The notes beneath the pieces are model-generated. The model saw nothing but the letters and a program-made list of their open reading frames with translations, had not been told where the DNA came from and did not search any database. 64,000 nt of DNA from Humibacillus xanthopallidus (lineage in GTDB: Bacteria; Actinomycetota; Actinomycetes; Actinomycetales; Dermatophilaceae). Shown piece after piece: positions 25,862 through 34,591 of this stretch (position 1 is its first letter; the number at the start of each line of letters is the position of its first letter). The position numbers were made by a program, and so were the translations under genes. Where the stretch lies: positions 186,001-250,000 of the forward strand of contig NZ_VFPM01000002.1 in assembly GCF_006716675.1 (NCBI RefSeq), given 5' to 3'.

Positions 25862-26702
25862 CAACCTGCTCACCGTGAGCAACCTCGTCGTCGAGTACAA
25901 GACGGGCAGCGAGACCTTCCGCGCCGTCGACGACGTCTCGTTCAGCGTGCCGCGCGGCGGGACCCTCGCCATCGTCGGAGAGTCCGGCTGCGGCAAGTCG
26001 ACCATCGCCAAGGCCCTGGTCCGCCTGTTGAAGCCGACGTCCGGCACCGTCGACCTCGACGGCACCGACCTCGCCGCTCTGACCGAGCGACAGCTGCGCC
26101 CGATCCGGCACCGCGTCCAGATGGTCTTCCAGGACCCCTACGGTTCCCTCGACCCGCACCTCACCGCGCAGCAGATCGTCGCCGAGCCGATTGCCGTGCG
26201 CGGAGAGAAGTCACGCAAGGCCCAGCGGGACAAGGCAGCACAGCTCATCGACCGCGTCGGACTGCCGAAGACGGCGCTCGGGCGCAAGCCTCCGGAGTTC
26301 TCCGGAGGGCAGCGCCAGCGCATCGGGATCGCCCGCGCGCTGGCGTCCGAGCCCGAGCTCCTTGTCTGCGACGAGGCGACGAGCGCACTCGACGTGTCGG
26401 TGCAGGCGCAGGTGCTCGAGCTGCTCGCCGACATCCAGGCCGACACCGGCCTGACCTACCTCTTCATCTCGCACAACCTCGGTGTCGTGCGGGCGATCTC
26501 GCAGAACACGGTCGTCATGCGCGCCGGCAGGATCGTCGAGAGCGGCCGCACCGACGACCTGCTCTCCCGCCCGCAGGAGGACTACACGCAACGCCTGCGC
26601 CGCTCGGCGCTCGAGCCTGGCCTCATGACGGGCATCAAACCGCGACACCTCATCCGCCACATCGCCGCCTCCCGGACGGCCGAGACCGAGAAGGCATCAT
26701 GA
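25854..26702 (+). CDS. ABC transporter ATP-binding protein, DppF type
   Basis: The 282-residue second ATPase has Walker A GESGCGKST at residues 42-50, signature FSGGQRQRIGIARAL, Walker B LLVCDEATSALD and FISHNLGVVRAIS. It starts at ATG 25854 after AAGGAGG, overlapping the DppD-type gene by eight bases, and overlaps the aldo/keto reductase by four. Together the five genes make a complete binding-protein-dependent importer. Confidence 0.92.
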   Translation: MADNLLTVSNLVVEYKTGSETFRAVDDVSFSVPRGGTLAIVGESGCGKSTIAKALVRLLKPTSGTVDLDGTDLAALTERQLRPIRHRVQMVFQDPYGSLDPHLTAQQIVAEPIAVRGEKSRKAQRDKAAQLIDRVGLPKTALGRKPPEFSGGQRQRIGIARALASEPELLVCDEATSALDVSVQAQVLELLADIQADTGLTYLFISHNLGVVRAISQNTVVMRAGRIVESGRTDDLLSRPQEDYTQRLRRSALEPGLMTGIKPRHLIRHIAASRTAETEKAS

Positions 26703-27691
26703 CCACCGCAACCCTGCCGGCCATCGAGCTGCCGGGCCTCGACCGGCCGCTCTCACGGCTGGTCCTCGGCACGATGACGTTCGGCGACACCGTCGACCTC
26801 GACACCGCCCGCACCATGGTCGACACGGCGCTCGCCGCCGGCATCACCTCGATCGACACCGCCAACGGGTATGCCGCCGGGCGCAGTGAGGAGATGCTCG
26901 CCGAGATCCTCGCTGGCCGCCGCGACGCCGCGACGATCGCGACCAAGGCCGGCATCTATCCCGGCGACGCGGGTGGCGCGCCGCTGCTCTCCGCGGCCGG
27001 GCTCCGGTCGTCCCTCGAGGCAAGCCTGCGTCGCCTGCACACCGACTACGTCGACGTCTACTACCTCCACCAGCCCGACCGCTCGGTGCCGATCGACGTA
27101 ACCATCGGCGCTCTGGCCGATCTCGTCCAGGAGGGCAAGGTGCGCTCCATCGGCGTCTCCAACTTCTCGGCCTGGCAGATCGGCGACGTCTTCGCTGCCT
27201 GCGATGCCCTCGGCACGCCCCGCCCGATCCTCGCGCAGCAGCTCTACAACCTCGTCGCACGTCGCATCGAGGCCGAGTACGTCGAGTTCGCAACGACGAA
27301 GAGTCTGGCGACGATCGTCTACAACCCGCTCGGTGGCGGTCTGCTCACCGGCCGGCACTCCTTCACGGAGTCGCCCGCGCAGGGGCGCTTCGGCGACTCG
27401 GCGCTGGCGACGATGTACAAGGACCGCTACTGGAATGCCGAGACGTTCGCGGTCATCGACGCCCTCGGCGCGATCGCGGCCGATTCCGGCATCACCCTGC
27501 CCGAGCTGTCGCTGCGGTGGCTGCTCTCCAAGCCCGTCGTGTCGGCGGTCCTCCTGGGCGGGTCCAAACCACGTCAGCTGGAGGCCAACATCACTGCTGC
27601 ACAAGCCGGTCCGCTCCCCGAGGATGTCGTGGCAGCGTGCGACGACGCCGGCCAGGCGCTTGCCGGGTCGATGCCGGGGTACAACCGATGA
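26699..27691 (+). CDS. Aldo/keto reductase
   Basis: The 330-residue TIM-barrel NADPH-dependent oxidoreductase has the AKR tetrad Asp (SIDTANGY), Tyr in the same motif, Lys (IATKAGIY) and His (VYYLHQPD). The cofactor region is IVYNPLGGGLL and the C-terminal barrel strand LLGGSKPRQLEANI. It is likely to reduce or oxidise a sugar or aldehyde in the pathway encoded by this operon. Start and stop overlap both neighbours. The specific substrate is not readable. Confidence 0.9.
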   Translation: MTTATLPAIELPGLDRPLSRLVLGTMTFGDTVDLDTARTMVDTALAAGITSIDTANGYAAGRSEEMLAEILAGRRDAATIATKAGIYPGDAGGAPLLSAAGLRSSLEASLRRLHTDYVDVYYLHQPDRSVPIDVTIGALADLVQEGKVRSIGVSNFSAWQIGDVFAACDALGTPRPILAQQLYNLVARRIEAEYVEFATTKSLATIVYNPLGGGLLTGRHSFTESPAQGRFGDSALATMYKDRYWNAETFAVIDALGAIAADSGITLPELSLRWLLSKPVVSAVLLGGSKPRQLEANITAAQAGPLPEDVVAACDDAGQALAGSMPGYNR

Positions 27692-27711
27692 GCGCCGGGG
27701 GAGGCACCGCC

Positions 27712-28494
27712 ATGGAGCGGAGCCGTGAGCGGGTGCTCGACTACGCCCGCCGGCTCCGGGCACGCGAGACGATCCTCGGCTACTGGGTCATCATCGACTC
27801 GCCGGTCTCCACCGAGCGGCTCGCGCGCGTCGGCTACGACTACGTCTGCTTCGACGGCCAGCACGGGCTGCTCGACTACAAGGGCATCCTCGCCGGCATG
27901 CAGGCCATCGACGCCGGCGGTGAGTCGGTGGGCATGGTCCGGGTCGGCGCCAACGACCCCTTCCTCATCGGGCAGGCCCTCGACGCCGGCGCCGCCGGGG
28001 TCATCGTGCCGCTCGTCAACACGGCCGAGGACGCCGCGCGGGCGGTCTCGTACGCGAAGTACGGCCCCGAGGGCATCCGCTCCTACGGCCCGATGCGGGC
28101 CCAGCTGCGCGTCGGCCCCAACCCGGCCGACTCCAACGCCGCCACCGTCGTGCTCGCGATGATCGAGACGCCGCAGGGGCTCGAGAACGTCGAGGCGATC
28201 GCCGCGACCCCCGGCATCGACGGGCTCTACATCGGCCCCTCCGACCTGCGCCTCGCGGTCGGGGGAAAGACCTCGGTCGACCCTGACGTCGACGACGTCT
28301 TCGAGGAGGCGGTCGCCCGCATCCTCCGAGCAGCCGAGTCCGCCGGCATCGCAGCCGGGTTCCACACTCCCAGTGGGGAGGTCGCGTCGAAGCGGCTCGG
28401 CCAGGGCTTCACGCTCGCCACCGTGTCGTCCGACCTCATCCACCTCGAGCAGGCGGCGACGGCCCACCTCCGCGCCGCTCGCGGGGAGCTGTGA
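27712..28494 (+). CDS. HpcH/HpaI family aldolase (2-keto-3-deoxy acid type)
   Basis: The roughly 260-residue class II aldolase/citrate-lyase-beta-like barrel has the family motifs YDYVCFDGQHGLLDY, VIVPLVNTAEDA and MIETPQGLENVEAIA (metal-binding Glu), plus YIGPSDLRLAVGG (metal-binding Asp). It cleaves 2-keto-3-deoxy sugar acids or 4-hydroxy-2-oxo acids to pyruvate and an aldehyde. ATG 27712 has a GGGGGAGG site eight bases upstream; an ATG at 27688 overlapping the previous stop would add eight residues. Confidence 0.9.
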   Translation: MERSRERVLDYARRLRARETILGYWVIIDSPVSTERLARVGYDYVCFDGQHGLLDYKGILAGMQAIDAGGESVGMVRVGANDPFLIGQALDAGAAGVIVPLVNTAEDAARAVSYAKYGPEGIRSYGPMRAQLRVGPNPADSNAATVVLAMIETPQGLENVEAIAATPGIDGLYIGPSDLRLAVGGKTSVDPDVDDVFEEAVARILRAAESAGIAAGFHTPSGEVASKRLGQGFTLATVSSDLIHLEQAATAHLRAARGEL

Positions 28495-29729
28495 GCACCG
28501 CAGAGGCCGCTCCGGCCCTCCCGACCGACGGTGTCCTGCGCGTCCGTGAGGGAGGTGGCCGGACGGCATACCTGCCCACCCCGACGGTGCAGTGCCACGC
28601 GGCCAACCTCGCGTGGCTGCCGAACGGCGATCTCGCCTGCGTGTGGTTCGGCGGCACCCAGGAGGGTGTCAGCGACATCACCGCCTACCTCAGCCGTATG
28701 CCGTCCGGTACCGACACGTGGCTGGACCCCGTGCCGCTCAGCGACGACCCGACGCGGTCCGAGCAGAATCCCGTGCTCTTGACGGCGCCGGGAGGCGACG
28801 TCTGGCTGCTCTACACGGCGCAGCTCGCGGGTAACCAGGACACGTCCGAGGTGCGCCGACGCGTCTCCCGCGATGGTGGGGCGACGTGGGAGCCCCCGAG
28901 CGTGCTCCTCCCGGCGACCGATGCCGGCGGCGTCTTCGTCCGCCAGCCTCCGGTCGTGCTCGGCAGCGGACGCATCCTGATCCCTGTCTTCAACTGCGTC
29001 ACCGTGCCCGGCGAGAAGTGGGTCGGCAACGAGGACACGTCGAGCGTCTGGTGGAGCGATGACGACGGGGCGACCTGGACCGAGTCGCCAGTGCCCGGAT
29101 CACTCGGCTGTGTGCACATGAATGTCGTTGCGCGGCAGGACGGTTCGCTCTGGGCGTGCTTCCGGAGCCGCTGGGCAGACCACATCTGGCAGTCGACGTC
29201 GACCGACGACGGGCTCACGTGGGCCGAGCCGACCCCGACCGAGCTGCCCAACAACAACTCCTCGATCCAGGCTGTCGCCACCGGTGGGGGAGAGGTCGCG
29301 CTCGTCTTCAACCGCAGCTCCGCGCGCGACGCCACCGAGAGGCGGGTCTCGCTCTACGACGAGATCGACGACGAGGGTGTGCGCGACGGGCTCGAGGGCC
29401 CGGTCGTCGCCGAGCCCTCCGTGGACGAGGCGGAGGCTGTCGGCCGGCGAACCGCCTTCTGGGGGGCGCCGAGGGCACCGATGACGCTCGGCCTCAGCCC
29501 CGACGAGGGGCGGTCGTGGCCCGTGCAGGTCGACCTCGAGACGGGCGACGGCTACTGCATGTCCAACAACTCGCGCGACGGTCTCAACCGCGAGCTCTCC
29601 TATCCCTCGGTGCTGCCCGCTCGCGACGGCGGGCTCCACGTGGCCTACACCTACCGCCGTCGGGCCATCAAGCACGTGCACCTTCCCCCTGACGTCGTCG
29701 ACCGTCTGCGACCCAGCCCGTCCCCATGA
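28491..29729 (+). CDS. Sialidase-like BNR-repeat beta-propeller protein without signal peptide
   Basis: The 412-residue protein has at least four Asp-box motifs (SRDGGATWEPP, SDDDGATWTES, STDDGLTWAEP, SPDEGRSWP) spaced as blades of a sialidase-type propeller. It starts at GTG within MSTAEAAPALPTDG, with no export signal, so it acts in the cytosol. Related folds include exo-sialidases and rhamnose-glucuronate lyases (PL27-type). Inside an import operon with sugar-acid enzymes it most likely cleaves the imported glycoside or performs a lyase step. The specificity is unknown. Confidence 0.8.
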   Translation: MSTAEAAPALPTDGVLRVREGGGRTAYLPTPTVQCHAANLAWLPNGDLACVWFGGTQEGVSDITAYLSRMPSGTDTWLDPVPLSDDPTRSEQNPVLLTAPGGDVWLLYTAQLAGNQDTSEVRRRVSRDGGATWEPPSVLLPATDAGGVFVRQPPVVLGSGRILIPVFNCVTVPGEKWVGNEDTSSVWWSDDDGATWTESPVPGSLGCVHMNVVARQDGSLWACFRSRWADHIWQSTSTDDGLTWAEPTPTELPNNNSSIQAVATGGGEVALVFNRSSARDATERRVSLYDEIDDEGVRDGLEGPVVAEPSVDEAEAVGRRTAFWGAPRAPMTLGLSPDEGRSWPVQVDLETGDGYCMSNNSRDGLNRELSYPSVLPARDGGLHVAYTYRRRAIKHVHLPPDVVDRLRPSPSP

Positions 29730-30469
29730 CGGCGGCGACCCTGCCCGAGCCGGCCCCCTCCCCACCGGACGGCCGCGTCACACGCAGCGCGGTCGTCACG
29801 GGGGCCAGCTCGGGCATCGGCCTCGCCATCGCCCACGACCTCGTCGGTGCCGGGTGGCACGTCCTCGGCCTCAGCCGCTCGCGCGGCGCGCTGCCGGACG
29901 CCGCCACGTGGGTGCCGTGCGACCTGGCTGACGTGATCTCGGCCGGCGAGGCAGTGCAGGCGGTGCGTGAGGCCGCGACCGGCGGCGTGGACGCGATCGT
30001 CCACGCCGCCGGCCTCCAGTTCTCCGCCCTGGTGGCGGAGCTGCGGCCAGAGCAGGGTGAGCGCATGTGGGCGGTTCACGTTCGAGGCGCCGAGCTCGTC
30101 GTCGGGGGTCTCGTCGAGACGCTCTGCGACGGCGGCCGGGTCGTGCTCGTCGGAAGCCGCACCATGACCGGCGTGCCTGGCAAGAGCCAGTACGCCGCGA
30201 CCAAGGCGGCGCTCACCGCGATGGCGCGCTCATGGGCGGCCGAGCTCGCGCCGCGGCGGATCACCGTCAACGTCGTCGCGCCGGGCCCGACGCGCACGGC
30301 GATGCTCGACGACCCGAACCGTGCCTCCGTGCCGCCCGTCGTGCCGCCTCTCGGTCGACTGGTCGAGCCGGCAGAGATCGCTGCGCTCACGAGGTTCCTC
30401 CTCGAGCCGGCAGGTGCCATGGTGACGGGGCAGACGATCGTCATCTGCGGGGGCGCGTCCCTGCCCTGA
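29726..30469 (+). CDS. Short-chain dehydrogenase/reductase (SDR)
   Basis: The 247-residue classical SDR has cofactor motif TGASSGIG at residues about 25-32, an NNAG-like HAAG, the catalytic Ser/Tyr/Lys set (VGSRTM, QYAATKAAL) and the C-terminal PGPTRTAML. An Arg after the first strand region (LSRSRG) suggests NADP preference. It is the last gene of the nine-gene operon, overlapping the propeller gene by four bases. It probably oxidises or reduces a hydroxyl of the sugar-acid substrate; no more can be said. Confidence 0.88.
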   Translation: MTAATLPEPAPSPPDGRVTRSAVVTGASSGIGLAIAHDLVGAGWHVLGLSRSRGALPDAATWVPCDLADVISAGEAVQAVREAATGGVDAIVHAAGLQFSALVAELRPEQGERMWAVHVRGAELVVGGLVETLCDGGRVVLVGSRTMTGVPGKSQYAATKAALTAMARSWAAELAPRRITVNVVAPGPTRTAMLDDPNRASVPPVVPPLGRLVEPAEIAALTRFLLEPAGAMVTGQTIVICGGASLP

Positions 30470-30490
30470 GCGCCGGGGGGCCGGGTCGCG

Positions 30491-31690
30491 TCAGGCGGTG
30501 ACGTTCTCGAGGACGACGGCCAGCCCCTGGCCGACGCCGATGCAGATGCACGCGACGCCCCACCGGTCGCCGCTGCGCTGCAGGCTCCTCGCGAGCGTGC
30601 CGAGGATGCGTCCACCCGAGGCGCCGAGCGGGTGTCCGATGGCGATGGCGCCGCCGTGGCGGTTGACTATCTCCGGGTCGATGTCCCACGCGTCGATGCA
30701 CGCGAGCGACTGCGCCGCGAAAGCCTCGTTGAGCTCGACGGTGGCGACGTCGCCCCACGTGATCCCCGCCCGGGACAGGGCCTGGTTGGCGGCCTCGACG
30801 GGCGCGTAGCCGAAGAACTGGGGGTCCAGCGCGCTCGCACCCCGGCCGGCGATCCGGGCGACGGGCGCCAGGCCGAGCTCGTCCGCGGCCGCGGCGCTGC
30901 CGAGCAGCACCGCTGAGGCGCCGTCGTTGAGCGGCGAGGCGTTGCCGGCCGTGACCGTGCCCCCCTCGGCCCGGAACGAGGTGCGCAGACCGGCGAGCCT
31001 CTCGGGCGTGGTGTCGGGCCGGATCGACTCGTCGCGGGCGAGGTCGACGCCCGGCACCGACACGACGAGCTCGTCGTAGAACCCCGAGCTCCAGGCCTCG
31101 TCCGCCAGGCGGTGGGAGCGGGCCGCGAAGTCGTCCTGCCGCTCGCGCGAGATGTCGAAGCGCTCGCGCAGCTGCTCGGTCGCCTCGCCGAGGGAGACGG
31201 TCCACTCGGGCGGCATCGCCGGGTTGACGAGCCGCCACCCGAGGGTCGTCGAAGCGAGAGCGAGATCGCCTGCGGGATAAGGCTTCTCGGTCTTGGGGAG
31301 CACCCACGGGGCGCGCGTCATCGACTCCACGCCGCCGACGACCACCACGTCGGCCTCACCGGTCGCGATCTGGCGCGAGGCGATCATCGCTGCATCGAGA
31401 CTCGAGCCGCAGAGCCGGTTGACCGTCGTTCCGGGGATCGTCGTCGGCAGACCGGCGAGCAAGGTCGCCATGCGCGCGACGTTGCGGTTGTCCTCACCTG
31501 CCCCGTTCGCGTTGCCGAAGACGACCTCGTCGACGTGCTCGCCCGCGCCGTCACCGGCCAGACCGGGTGCACGCTCGACGACGGCGCGCACGACGAGGGC
31601 CGCGAGGTCATCGGGCCGGGTGGCTGCGAGCGCCCCGCCGAAGCGTCCGAACGGGGTGCGGATGGCGTCGTAGACGAAGGCGTCGTTCAC
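30491..31690 (-). CDS. Thiolase (acetyl-CoA acetyltransferase / 3-oxoadipyl-CoA thiolase-like)
   Basis: The 399-residue protein has the acyl-accepting cysteine in NRLCGSSLDA, His in AIGHPLGASGGR and the second active cysteine in ACICIGVGQG. The segment GEDNRNVARMATLLAGLP is typical of the PcaF (3-oxoadipyl-CoA thiolase) branch, so degradation of dicarboxylic or aromatic-derived acyl-CoA is possible, but no other pca gene is near. It is convergent with the catabolic operon and separated from it by only 21 bases. Confidence 0.88.
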   Translation of the reverse strand: MNDAFVYDAIRTPFGRFGGALAATRPDDLAALVVRAVVERAPGLAGDGAGEHVDEVVFGNANGAGEDNRNVARMATLLAGLPTTIPGTTVNRLCGSSLDAAMIASRQIATGEADVVVVGGVESMTRAPWVLPKTEKPYPAGDLALASTTLGWRLVNPAMPPEWTVSLGEATEQLRERFDISRERQDDFAARSHRLADEAWSSGFYDELVVSVPGVDLARDESIRPDTTPERLAGLRTSFRAEGGTVTAGNASPLNDGASAVLLGSAAAADELGLAPVARIAGRGASALDPQFFGYAPVEAANQALSRAGITWGDVATVELNEAFAAQSLACIDAWDIDPEIVNRHGGAIAIGHPLGASGGRILGTLARSLQRSGDRWGVACICIGVGQGLAVVLENVTA

Positions 31691-31767
31691 GCGCGCACCT
31701 CGTCACAGCAGTCGGTCATGGCGGTCTCCTTCGTCCGGTGCCGCGAGCATGCCACGTCCGACGGTGG

Positions 31768-31797
31768 TTGCACCTGCGACTCTGTCGCATCTAGCGT
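31768..31797 (+). promoter_or_regulatory. Promoter of the Ni/Co transporter gene, leaderless
   Basis: TTGCAC (31768-31773) and TAGCGT (31792-31797) are 18 bases apart. The GTG start at 31804 is six bases further, at the expected +1. Confidence 0.55.
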
Positions 31798-31803
31798 GGC
31801 CCC

Positions 31804-32910
31804 GTGGCGATCGAGGTGGGGCAACCGAGCACCAGGCGAACGCTGCGCTCCCGGCTGTCGCCCGACCAGCATCGCAGCGTCCTCGGCATGAGTGTCGTCG
31901 TCCTGGCGCTCCACGTCATCGGCTGGGGCCTGCTCCTCGGGGTCGTGGCGCCGCAGGAGTACCGCGTCGCGGGCCAGCTCTTCGGTGTGGGACTCGGCGT
32001 CACGGCATACACCCTCGGGATGCGCCACGCCTTCGACGCCGACCACATCGCCGCCATCGACAACGCCACCCGCAAGCTCATGAGTGACGGCCAGCGGCCG
32101 ATGAGCGTCGGCTTCTGGTTCAGCCTCGGGCACTCGTCCGTCGTCTTCGCCATGGTCATGCTCCTCGCGTTCGGCATCCGGGCGCTCGCCGGCGCCCTCG
32201 CCGACGACGGCTCCGAGCTGCAGCAGATCACGTCGGTGTGGGGCACCTCGGTCTCCGGCGTCTTCCTCGTGCTCATCGGGCTCGTCAACCTCGCCGCGCT
32301 CATCGGCATCCTGCGCGTCTCGCGCCAGATGCGCTCGGGCCACTACGACGAGGCCGAGCTCGAGCGCCAGCTCGACAAGCGTGGCTTCCTCAACCGCATC
32401 CTCGGGCGGGTCAACCGGGCGGTCACGAAGCCGTGGCACCTCTACCCCGTGGGGGTGCTCTTCGGCTTCGGCTTCGACACCGTGACCGAGGTCGGCCTGC
32501 TCGTCATCGCCGGCGGCGCCGCTGCCGCCAACCTGCCGTGGTATGCCGTCCTCACCCTTCCCGTGCTCTTCGCCGCGGGCATGTCGCTGCTCGACTCGAT
32601 CGACGGCTCGTTCATGAACTTCGCCTACGGGTGGGCGTTCAGCAAGCCGGTGCGCAAGCTCTACTACAACATCACCGTGACGTCGCTCTCGGTCGCGGTG
32701 GCCCTCGTCATCGGCATCATCGAGCTCGTCTCGATCATCACGGACAAGCTCGAGATCACCTCTGGCCCCCTTGCGTGGATCGGCGGCATCGACCTCGCGA
32801 GCATCGGCTTCTGGATCGTCGGGCTCTTCGTCGTCACCTGGCTCGTGTCCCTCGCCATCTGGCGCTGGGGCCGCATCGAGGAGAGGTGGACGAGCGGCCT
32901 CGCCGACTGA
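31804..32910 (+). CDS. HoxN/NixA-type nickel/cobalt permease (NiCoT family)
   Basis: The 368-residue membrane protein has about eight helices and the NiCoT signature RHAFDADHIAAIDNATRK in helix II, plus GFWFSLGHSSVVF, LFGFGFDTVTE and the last motif DSIDGSFMNFAYGWAF. It imports Ni2+ and/or Co2+ as a single polypeptide. The metal cannot be assigned, because no urease, hydrogenase or cobalamin gene lies nearby. The start GTG matches the predicted +1 of a good promoter. No cobalamin riboswitch is visible in the 113-base upstream region. Confidence 0.92.
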   Translation: MAIEVGQPSTRRTLRSRLSPDQHRSVLGMSVVVLALHVIGWGLLLGVVAPQEYRVAGQLFGVGLGVTAYTLGMRHAFDADHIAAIDNATRKLMSDGQRPMSVGFWFSLGHSSVVFAMVMLLAFGIRALAGALADDGSELQQITSVWGTSVSGVFLVLIGLVNLAALIGILRVSRQMRSGHYDEAELERQLDKRGFLNRILGRVNRAVTKPWHLYPVGVLFGFGFDTVTEVGLLVIAGGAAAANLPWYAVLTLPVLFAAGMSLLDSIDGSFMNFAYGWAFSKPVRKLYYNITVTSLSVAVALVIGIIELVSIITDKLEITSGPLAWIGGIDLASIGFWIVGLFVVTWLVSLAIWRWGRIEERWTSGLAD

Positions 32911-32921
32911 GCCGGAGAGCC

Positions 32922-33437
32922 TCAGGGCTCCTCACCCGTCTGGCCGTCGATGAGCTCTCGCGCCATGTCCAGGTGACCGGCGTGGCGCGCGTACTCCTGG
33001 ACGAGGTGGAGCAGGATCCAGTGCAGCTGTGGTGCGGCGGCGGCATCGGTGAACCGTCCGCCGATGGTGGCGCTCTCGGTCAGCTCGTGGTCCTCGACGA
33101 CGGCCCGGGTGCTGCGCCCCGCACCCTCGAGCAGGGCCGTCAGCTCCCCAGCCGTCAGGTCGGGTGACACCCAGCCGGCGCCCTCCTGGTCCGCCCACGG
33201 ATCGGCGATGGCCTCTGCCATGAATCCCCAACGGATCCAACGGCGCTCGACGTTGGCGAGGTGGTTGACGAGGCCTGCAGGTGTCCAGCCGGAGGGCACG
33301 GTGGCCCGCTGCAGCTCGTCGCGGTCCAGCCCGTCGACCTTGCTGCTGATCACCGACCGGTAGTAGTCGAGGTACTGCAGCAACAGGTCTCGAAGGTCGG
33401 GGGTGGAGGACGGCTCGGGAAAGGCTGTGGGCGCCAT
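32922..33437 (-). CDS. DinB family protein (DUF664)
   Basis: The 171-residue protein forms a four-helix bundle of the DinB/MST (mycothiol-S-transferase-like) family, with metal-binding histidines in VNHLANVERRW and the C-terminal EYARHAGHLDMARE. Members of this superfamily are bacillithiol or mycothiol transferases or thiol-dependent hydrolases, and this organism has mycothiol genes (mshA, mshD in the same window). Specific function is unknown. Confidence 0.85.
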   Translation of the reverse strand: MAPTAFPEPSSTPDLRDLLLQYLDYYRSVISSKVDGLDRDELQRATVPSGWTPAGLVNHLANVERRWIRWGFMAEAIADPWADQEGAGWVSPDLTAGELTALLEGAGRSTRAVVEDHELTESATIGGRFTDAAAAPQLHWILLHLVQEYARHAGHLDMARELIDGQTGEEP

Positions 33438-33511
33438 GGCGCCATCTTCCCCGTCGCCTCCGGCTGGCGCACACCTCAGGCGCCGATGAGATGTGACCTG
33501 CGTTTGACTGG

Positions 33512-33584
33512 TGGGCCCCGTCGGGCTCGAACCGACGACCGGCGGATTAAAAGTCCGATGCTCTACCGACTGAGCTAGAGGCCC
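33512..33584 (-). tRNA. tRNA-Lys (TTT)
   Basis: The 73-base cloverleaf on the minus strand has acceptor GGGCCTC/GGGGCCC with a T6-G67 wobble, anticodon loop CTTTTAA (anticodon TTT), D-arm CTCAGTCGGTAGAG and T-loop GGTTCGAGCC, with A73. CCA is not encoded. Confidence 0.95.
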
Positions 33585-33840
33585 GGGAGTGGGGAGTCTA
33601 GGGCAACGTCCCTCGCAGCCATGGCGGACCAGACGGGGGCCAGCGCCGCCCGGGCTGACTCACGGCCAGTATGCCGCAGCCCTCCGGCTCAGCGGCCCGT
33701 ACCCTCGGCGCTCGTGCCCGTATGCCGTCTGGCCGGGGTCGGTGCGGTCCCTCTGTCGGCCTCCGGCTGGGCTGACACGGGCGCGTGAACGATGAGATTC
33801 TGGTCCTGCACGTGCAGGGCAGGGATGGAGGAGGAACGCC

Positions 33841-34428
33841 ATGAGCACGCGTCCAGCCTTTGGGGAGTGCGTCTACGACTACGCCACGCAGACGTGGTGG
33901 TGGTCCGATGACATGTATGCCGTCGCCGGGTTGACCCGGAGCGACGCCGACCCCTCCGAGCTGCTCTTCAAGCGCATGCACGAGGACGACCGTGACACCA
34001 TCGCCGAGACGCTGTCCGCCGCGCTGGAGGCGGGGGCGCCGATCTCGGGGCAGTACCGGCTCTACGACGGGGACGACCGGGTGCGCTCGATCGCCTTCGT
34101 CGGCGACGCGGACCGCGACGCGGACGGCCAGCTCCTGCGGATGCGCGGCCTCGCTTTCGACGTCACCGGAGTGGTCGAGGAGCTGGCCAACGCGGCGGTC
34201 GCCGCCGCGACGACGAACCGCGCCGCGATCGAGCAGGTCAAGGGGGCGCTGAGGTTCGCCTACGGGCTGGACGACGCGGCGGCGTTCGGCATCCTGTCCC
34301 GCTACTCGCAGGCGAGCAACGTCAAGCTCGGGGTCATCGCGCAACGGGCGGTCGAGCGCCTGGGCACGGCCAAGGCCGGAGACGTCTCGGTCATCCAGGT
34401 CATCGAGGAGGCGGCCTCCCCGACCTAG
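33841..34428 (+). CDS. PAS-ANTAR domain regulator (RNA-binding antiterminator type)
   Basis: The 195-residue protein has a PAS fold at about residues 10-110 ([32 protein letters not shown]) and an ANTAR domain at about 115-190 ([35 protein letters not shown]). ANTAR proteins bind paired RNA hairpins to prevent termination in response to a sensory input. The PAS domain would sense a small ligand, redox state or light. A strong GGAGGAGG site precedes ATG 33841. A 14-base palindrome CCTGCACGTGCAGG lies in the leader (33805-33818). Confidence 0.85.
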   Translation: MSTRPAFGECVYDYATQTWWWSDDMYAVAGLTRSDADPSELLFKRMHEDDRDTIAETLSAALEAGAPISGQYRLYDGDDRVRSIAFVGDADRDADGQLLRMRGLAFDVTGVVEELANAAVAAATTNRAAIEQVKGALRFAYGLDDAAAFGILSRYSQASNVKLGVIAQRAVERLGTAKAGDVSVIQVIEEAASPT

Positions 34429-34591
34429 GAGCGCCGCGCCACGTCATGGCCCTGGGTGCCAGGGTGCGCGCTGTCATGGTGCGCGCGCGCTATCAGGGTG
34501 CGCGTCCTCTCGCGCGACCTGCGATCGCGCCTCAGGCGAATGGGGTATCACTGGAGTCCACCCTTCGTCAGCGGACCTCCAGGAGCACCGA

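Noticed and set aside
31691-31803. Cobalamin riboswitch upstream of the Ni/Co transporter
   Set aside because: The region is too short, contains none of the conserved B12-box elements, and the transcript appears to start at the GTG.
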